Source of the DNA: an uncultured Clostridia bacterium
Lineage (GTDB): Bacteria; Bacillota; Clostridia; TANB77; CAG-508
Assembly (NCBI GenBank): GCA_944392065.1
Contig: CALXVO010000050.1
Coordinates: 1 to 8,613, forward strand
Length of the DNA stretch: 8,613 nucleotides
Direction of reading: 5' to 3'
Shown: piece after piece, positions 5,745 through 8,613 of the stretch
How positions within the stretch are numbered: the first letter of the stretch is position 1
How the letters are laid out: every line of letters starts with the position of its first letter
Made by a program: the position numbers and the translations under genes
The notes under the pieces: model-generated
The model's input: only the letters and a program-made list of their open reading frames with translations
Database searches by the model: none
Told to the model about the DNA's origin: nothing

Positions 5745-7097
5745 ATGGCATTTGAAGGATTATCTGCTAAATTGCAAGAGGTAACTAGAAAATTAAGAGG
5801 AAAAGCAAGAATTACTGAGTCAGATTTAAAAGAAATGCTAAGGGAGGTAAAACTTGCATTATTAGAAGCAGATGTTAATTATGCAATAGTTAAAGAATTC
5901 ATAAATACCATACAAGAAAAAGCCCTAGGGCAAGATGTGCTAAAATCATTAACTCCAGGGCAACAAGTTATAAAAATAGTTAGAGACGAATTAGTAGAAC
6001 TTCTTGGAGGAACAGAAAGTAAAATAAATTTTACTCCAAACCCACCAACTATTATCATGCTTGTTGGACTTCAAGGTTCTGGTAAAACAACAACTGCAGG
6101 AAAGCTTGCAAATTTACTCAGAAAACAAGGAAAAAAGCCACTTTTAGTTGCATGTGATGTATATAGACCAGCTGCTATTAAACAACTACAAGTTGTGGGG
6201 GGACAGCTAAATATACCAGTATATGCAAATGAGAACTCAAAAGATGTTGTAAAAATTGCAAGACAAGCAATAGACGTGGCTATGAGTAAACTAAATGATG
6301 TAGTAATATTAGATACAGCAGGACGTTTACATATTGATGAAGAATTAATGACAGAACTTAAAAATGTTAAAGCAAATGTAAAGCCACACGAAATTTTACT
6401 TGTAGTTGACTCAATGACTGGTCAAGATGCTGTAAATGTTGCAAAAGCATTTAATGAAGCACTTGGAATTGATGGTGTAGTACTTACAAAACTTGATGGC
6501 GATACTCGTGGTGGTGCTGCAATATCTGTTAAAAAGATTACTGGAAGGCCAATTAAATTCGCAGCAACTGGCGAGAAACTAAGTGATATAGAAGTATTTT
6601 ATCCAGAAAGAATGGCATCTAGAATACTTGGAATGGGTGATGTACTTTCCATTATAGAAAAGGCAGAAGAAGCAATAGACATAGAAGAAGCTGAAAAACT
6701 GGAAAAACAGCTAAAAAAGAAAAAGGATTTAGATCTTGATGATTATTTAACACAACTAAGACAAATAAAAAAAATGGGTTCATTTTCATCACTTTTGAAG
6801 ATGATACCAGGAATGAATCAACTAAAAGATGTAAAAGTAGATGATAAAGAGTTTGTAAGAATTGAAGCTATGATATCTTCTATGACAAAGGAAGAGAGGC
6901 AAAACCCAAAACTTTTAAACGGAAATAGAAGATTAAGAATTGCAAGAGGAAGTGGAACTTCAGTTCAAGAAATAAATAAATTCATGAAATCATTTGAAAT
7001 GACACAAAAAATGATGAGGCAAATGAAAGATAGCAAAAATATGAAAAAGATGATGAAGGGCATGAATCCACAAGATTTAAAAAACATGCTAAAGTAG
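5745..7097 (+). CDS. ffh: Signal recognition particle protein Ffh (SRP54)
   Basis: Ffh binds the 4.5S/6S SRP RNA and signal sequences of nascent membrane proteins, then docks with FtsY at the membrane. The 450-residue protein has the usual N domain (1-about 95), the G domain with GLQGSGKTT (108-116), DVYRPAA (138-144), DTAGR (190-194), TKLD (248-251) and ATGEK (274-278), and a Met-rich M domain (about 300-450). The RNA-binding helix-turn-helix RRLRIARGSGTS is at 395-406. The GGAGG at 5732-5736 is 8 nt from the ATG. It lies between palindromic element A and rpsP in the conserved SRP/ribosome operon. Length and motifs are all normal. Confidence 0.99.
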   Translation: MAFEGLSAKLQEVTRKLRGKARITESDLKEMLREVKLALLEADVNYAIVKEFINTIQEKALGQDVLKSLTPGQQVIKIVRDELVELLGGTESKINFTPNPPTIIMLVGLQGSGKTTTAGKLANLLRKQGKKPLLVACDVYRPAAIKQLQVVGGQLNIPVYANENSKDVVKIARQAIDVAMSKLNDVVILDTAGRLHIDEELMTELKNVKANVKPHEILLVVDSMTGQDAVNVAKAFNEALGIDGVVLTKLDGDTRGGAAISVKKITGRPIKFAATGEKLSDIEVFYPERMASRILGMGDVLSIIEKAEEAIDIEEAEKLEKQLKKKKDLDLDDYLTQLRQIKKMGSFSSLLKMIPGMNQLKDVKVDDKEFVRIEAMISSMTKEERQNPKLLNGNRRLRIARGSGTSVQEINKFMKSFEMTQKMMRQMKDSKNMKKMMKGMNPQDLKNMLK

Positions 7098-7131
7098 TTA
7101 GCATGAAAAGAGTTATTTAGATTTTAATTTT

Positions 7132-7186
7132 TAAAAATATATAAGAATTATTAAAAACTATTAATAATAATTCTTGCAAAATTTTT
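7132..7186 (+). other. AT-rich stem-loop between ffh and rpsP
   Basis: AAGAATTATTA (7143-7153) and TAATAATTCTT (7165-7175) form a perfect 11-bp stem with an 11-nt loop. Further A- and T-rich flanks (around 7132-7138 and 7181-7186) could extend it to next to the rpsP ribosome binding site. It has almost no GC pairs and lacks a T run directly after the stem, so it is a weak terminator candidate at best. It does not share the GCGTT or AGYAC signatures of elements A-D. Confidence 0.45.
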
Positions 7187-7201
7187 AGGAGGTGAATGTA
7201 A

Positions 7202-7435
7202 ATGGTAAAAATAAGATTACAAAGACAAGGTGCAAAAAAGGCTCCATTCTACCATATAGTAGTTGCAGATTCTAGAAGCCCAAGAGATGGAAAAATAATT
7301 GAAAAAATAGGAACATATAATCCTATGACAGAACCATCTACAATAGTAATAGACAAAGAAAAAGTAGAAAAATGGATTAAGAATGGTGCTAAACCTACAG
7401 ATACGGTTAAGTATCTTATTGAAAAGGCTAACTAA
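7202..7435 (+). CDS. rpsP: 30S ribosomal protein S16
   Basis: The 77-residue protein begins MVKIRLQRQGAKKAPFYHIVVADSRSPRDGKIIEKIGTYNP in typical S16 form and continues with the PMTEP and WIKNGAKPTDTVKYLI segments. S16 binds 16S rRNA early in 30S assembly. It is a little short compared with the roughly 80-90 residues usual in Firmicutes, lacking only a C-terminal extension. AGGAGGTG (7187-7194) is an almost full-length SD 7 nt before the ATG, suggesting strong translation. Palindromic element B starts within its stop codon. Confidence 0.99.
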   Translation: MVKIRLQRQGAKKAPFYHIVVADSRSPRDGKIIEKIGTYNPMTEPSTIVIDKEKVEKWIKNGAKPTDTVKYLIEKAN

Positions 7436-7561
7436 AATTTTAAAAATAAACTTCGTCTTGCGTTGTTGAACTTCATAAAAATTTTTTTCGATGTACCATC
7501 AGTACTATCTCAAGAATTTTTATTCGTTCGCCTAGCAATACTTGTTTCTTTTTAAAATTTT
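7434..7561. repeat. Palindromic element B (128 bp) after rpsP
   Basis: AAAATTTTAAAAA (7434-7446), beginning inside the rpsP stop codon, pairs with TTTTTAAAATTTT (7549-7561). Inside are the left motif CTTGCGTTGTT, the central near-palindrome GATGTACCATCAGTACTATC (7490-7509, core 7493-7505) and the right motif CGCCTAGCAA. The middle arms pair imperfectly, for example ATAAAAATT with AATTTTTAT. It directly abuts element C. Confidence 0.82.
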
Positions 7562-7685
7562 AAAATCAAAAATAATTGCCATTTGGCGTTGTTACTGCTC
7601 ATTTTAAATTTAATTAACGTGTAATAAGCACGATCAATAATTTAAAATTCGCGTGCCTAGCCAAATAACAATTCTTTTGGATTTT
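7562..7685. repeat. Palindromic element C (124 bp) before khpA
   Basis: The ends AAAATCAAAAATAATTG (from 7562) and CAATTCTTTTGGATTTT (to 7685) pair with small mismatches. The 100-bp interior at 7579-7678 matches the interior of element D at all but 9 positions. It contains ATTTGGCGTTGTT on the left, the core GTGTAATAAGCAC (7619-7631), ATTTTAAATT/AATTTAAAAT arms and GTGCCTAGCCAAAT on the right. It starts at the base after element B ends and stops 42 bp before khpA. Confidence 0.85.
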
Positions 7686-7727
7686 GAATGGAGTAAAGTA
7701 GCTTAAGTAGAAAGAAAGGAATTTGTT

Positions 7728-7958
7728 ATGAAACAAGTTTTAGAAACAATAATTAAAAACATAGTAGAAAATCAAGATGATGTTTCTATAATAGAAAAAG
7801 AAGAAGCAGATAAAATTGCTTTTGAGGTTAAGGTAGCAGAAAGCGATATGGGTAGAATAATAGGAAGGCAAGGAAAAATTGCAAATTCTATTCGTATAGT
7901 GATGAAGGCCTTAGGTTCAAGGGAGAAGAAGAGGGTAAGCGTAGAATTCTTAGATTAA
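7728..7958 (+). CDS. khpA: KH-domain RNA-binding protein KhpA
   Basis: The 76-residue protein is a single type II KH domain with the RNA-binding loop GRIIGRQGK (about residues 42-50, GxxG as GRQG). This is the YlqC/KhpA family, always short. In several Gram-positive bacteria KhpA pairs with KhpB/EloR and affects cell elongation and the abundance of many RNAs. The operon position between rpsP and rimM is typical. AAAGGA (7715-7720) lies 7 nt before the ATG. The gene is flanked on both sides by the near-identical palindromes C and D, and element D begins in its stop codon. Confidence 0.95.
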   Translation: MKQVLETIIKNIVENQDDVSIIEKEEADKIAFEVKVAESDMGRIIGRQGKIANSIRIVMKALGSREKKRVSVEFLD

Positions 7959-8083
7959 ATTTTGAAAAGCTATTACCATTTGGCGTTGTTGCATTTCATT
8001 TTAAATTTAATCAATGTGTAATAAGCACAATCAATAATTTAAAATTCATGTGCCTAGCCAAATAACAATTCTTTTCAAAATTT
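7957..8083. repeat. Palindromic element D (127 bp) between khpA and rimM
   Basis: AAATTTTGAAAA (7957-7968), starting inside the khpA stop codon, is a perfect inverted copy of TTTTCAAAATTT (8072-8083). The interior 7976-8075 is about 91% identical to that of element C and has the core GTGTAATAAGCAC at 8016-8028. No T run follows the right end, so it does not look like an intrinsic terminator. rimM starts 66 bp further on. Confidence 0.85.
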
Positions 8084-8149
8084 GCTTGTATATGTTTTTG
8101 TATAGAAAAATACTCGTTTCTTTAAAGAATTATAGAATAGGAGTTAAGA

Positions 8150-8613
8150 ATGAAGCAAGAATATTTTGAAATAGGACAAATCGTAAATACATTTGGAATC
8201 AAGGGCTTTGTAAAAGTAAATCCATTCACAGATGACCTAGAAAGATTTGAGGAACTTGAAAGTGTATTTGTTGTAAAAAACAAGGAACTTATAGAAATGC
8301 AAATTGAAGAAGTTAAATATCATAAACATTTAGTTTTAATTAAATTTAAAGGTATAGATGATATTAATATGGCAGAAAAATTGAAAAGTTGCTATGTTAA
8401 AATAAAAAGGGAAAATGCTAGGAAGCTTCCTAAAGATACATATTTCATTGCAGATTTAATTGGAGTTAAAGTTTATGATGAAGATGGAAATTTACTTGGT
8501 AAAGTAGATGATATATATAACAACAAAGTTCATGATATATATGTAATAAAAGATGACCTAGGAAAGCAAATATTGCTACCTTCTACAAAAGAAGTAATTA
8601 AGCAGGTTGATGT
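8150..8613 (+). CDS. rimM: Ribosome maturation factor RimM (3' end outside window)
   Basis: The frame runs from ATG 8150 to the window edge with no stop, giving 154 residues of a protein usually about 170 long. The N-terminal RimM domain is visible in EYFEIGQIVNTFGIKGFVKV (residues 4-23) and PFTDDLERFEEL. The PRC-barrel half follows from about residue 98 with DTYFIADLIGVKVYDEDG and LGKVDDI, ending near LLPSTKEVIKQV. RimM binds S19 in the 30S head and helps 16S rRNA maturation. The usual ANDVY-like segment reads VHDIY, a conservative change. AGGAG (8139-8143) is 6 nt from the ATG. In related genomes trmD and rplS normally follow, and they would lie beyond the window. Confidence 0.95.
   Translation, partial: MKQEYFEIGQIVNTFGIKGFVKVNPFTDDLERFEELESVFVVKNKELIEMQIEEVKYHKHLVLIKFKGIDDINMAEKLKSCYVKIKRENARKLPKDTYFIADLIGVKVYDEDGNLLGKVDDIYNNKVHDIYVIKDDLGKQILLPSTKEVIKQVD

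Noticed and set aside
5583..8083. Elements A-D as rho-independent terminators or a CRISPR array
   Set aside because: No stem is followed by a clear T run, and they separate genes of a normally cotranscribed operon. There are no short regular repeats with spacers as in CRISPR.

Overview
The window is AT-rich, Gram-positive-type bacterial DNA and most likely comes from a low-GC Clostridia-like Firmicute. The reasons are strong AGGAGG-type ribosome binding sites, an LPQTG wall-anchoring signal with a sortase, a YkuD L,D-transpeptidase with a Gly-Trp-Asp-Pro-Thr tail motif, a Bacillus/phi3T-like ThyA, and the conserved gene order ylxM-ffh-rpsP-khpA-rimM. The genus cannot be fixed from the sequence alone.

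Layout. (1) 1-1848: the 3' part of a peptidoglycan L,D-transpeptidase with an Asn/Thr repeat tail, followed 34 bp later by the complete GTPase/ATPase ychF. (2) 1884-3024: a small LPQTG wall-anchored peptide gene with a good promoter, facing a sortase gene on the other strand. A 13-bp hairpin between the two can terminate both. (3) 3204-4834: thyA, with a REP-like palindromic repeat in its leader, then a dihydrofolate reductase gene interrupted by a one-base insertion. ThyA produces dihydrofolate and DHFR recycles it, so the break is notable. (4) 4885-4998: a short unassigned Cys-rich open frame, then about 150 bp with no recognisable signal. (5) 5153-8613: the SRP/ribosome-maturation operon ylxM, ffh, rpsP, khpA and rimM (rimM cut by the window end), driven by a near-consensus promoter whose start site lies in an 11-bp inverted repeat.

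The least ordinary feature is a set of four imperfect palindromes of 124-128 bp inside the ylxM-rimM operon: 5583-5709, 7434-7561, 7562-7685 and 7957-8083. They share an internal layout: GCGTT in the left arm, a 13-nt centre of the form GTnnnannAGYAC, and GCCT in the right arm. Their outermost arms nevertheless differ from copy to copy while still pairing within each copy. Three begin inside the stop codon of the preceding gene, two abut head to tail, and the two closest copies differ at a position that keeps a base pair. They look like a family of non-coding palindromic elements whose folding is maintained. Whether they are mobile, act as RNA processing or stability elements, or both cannot be decided from one window.
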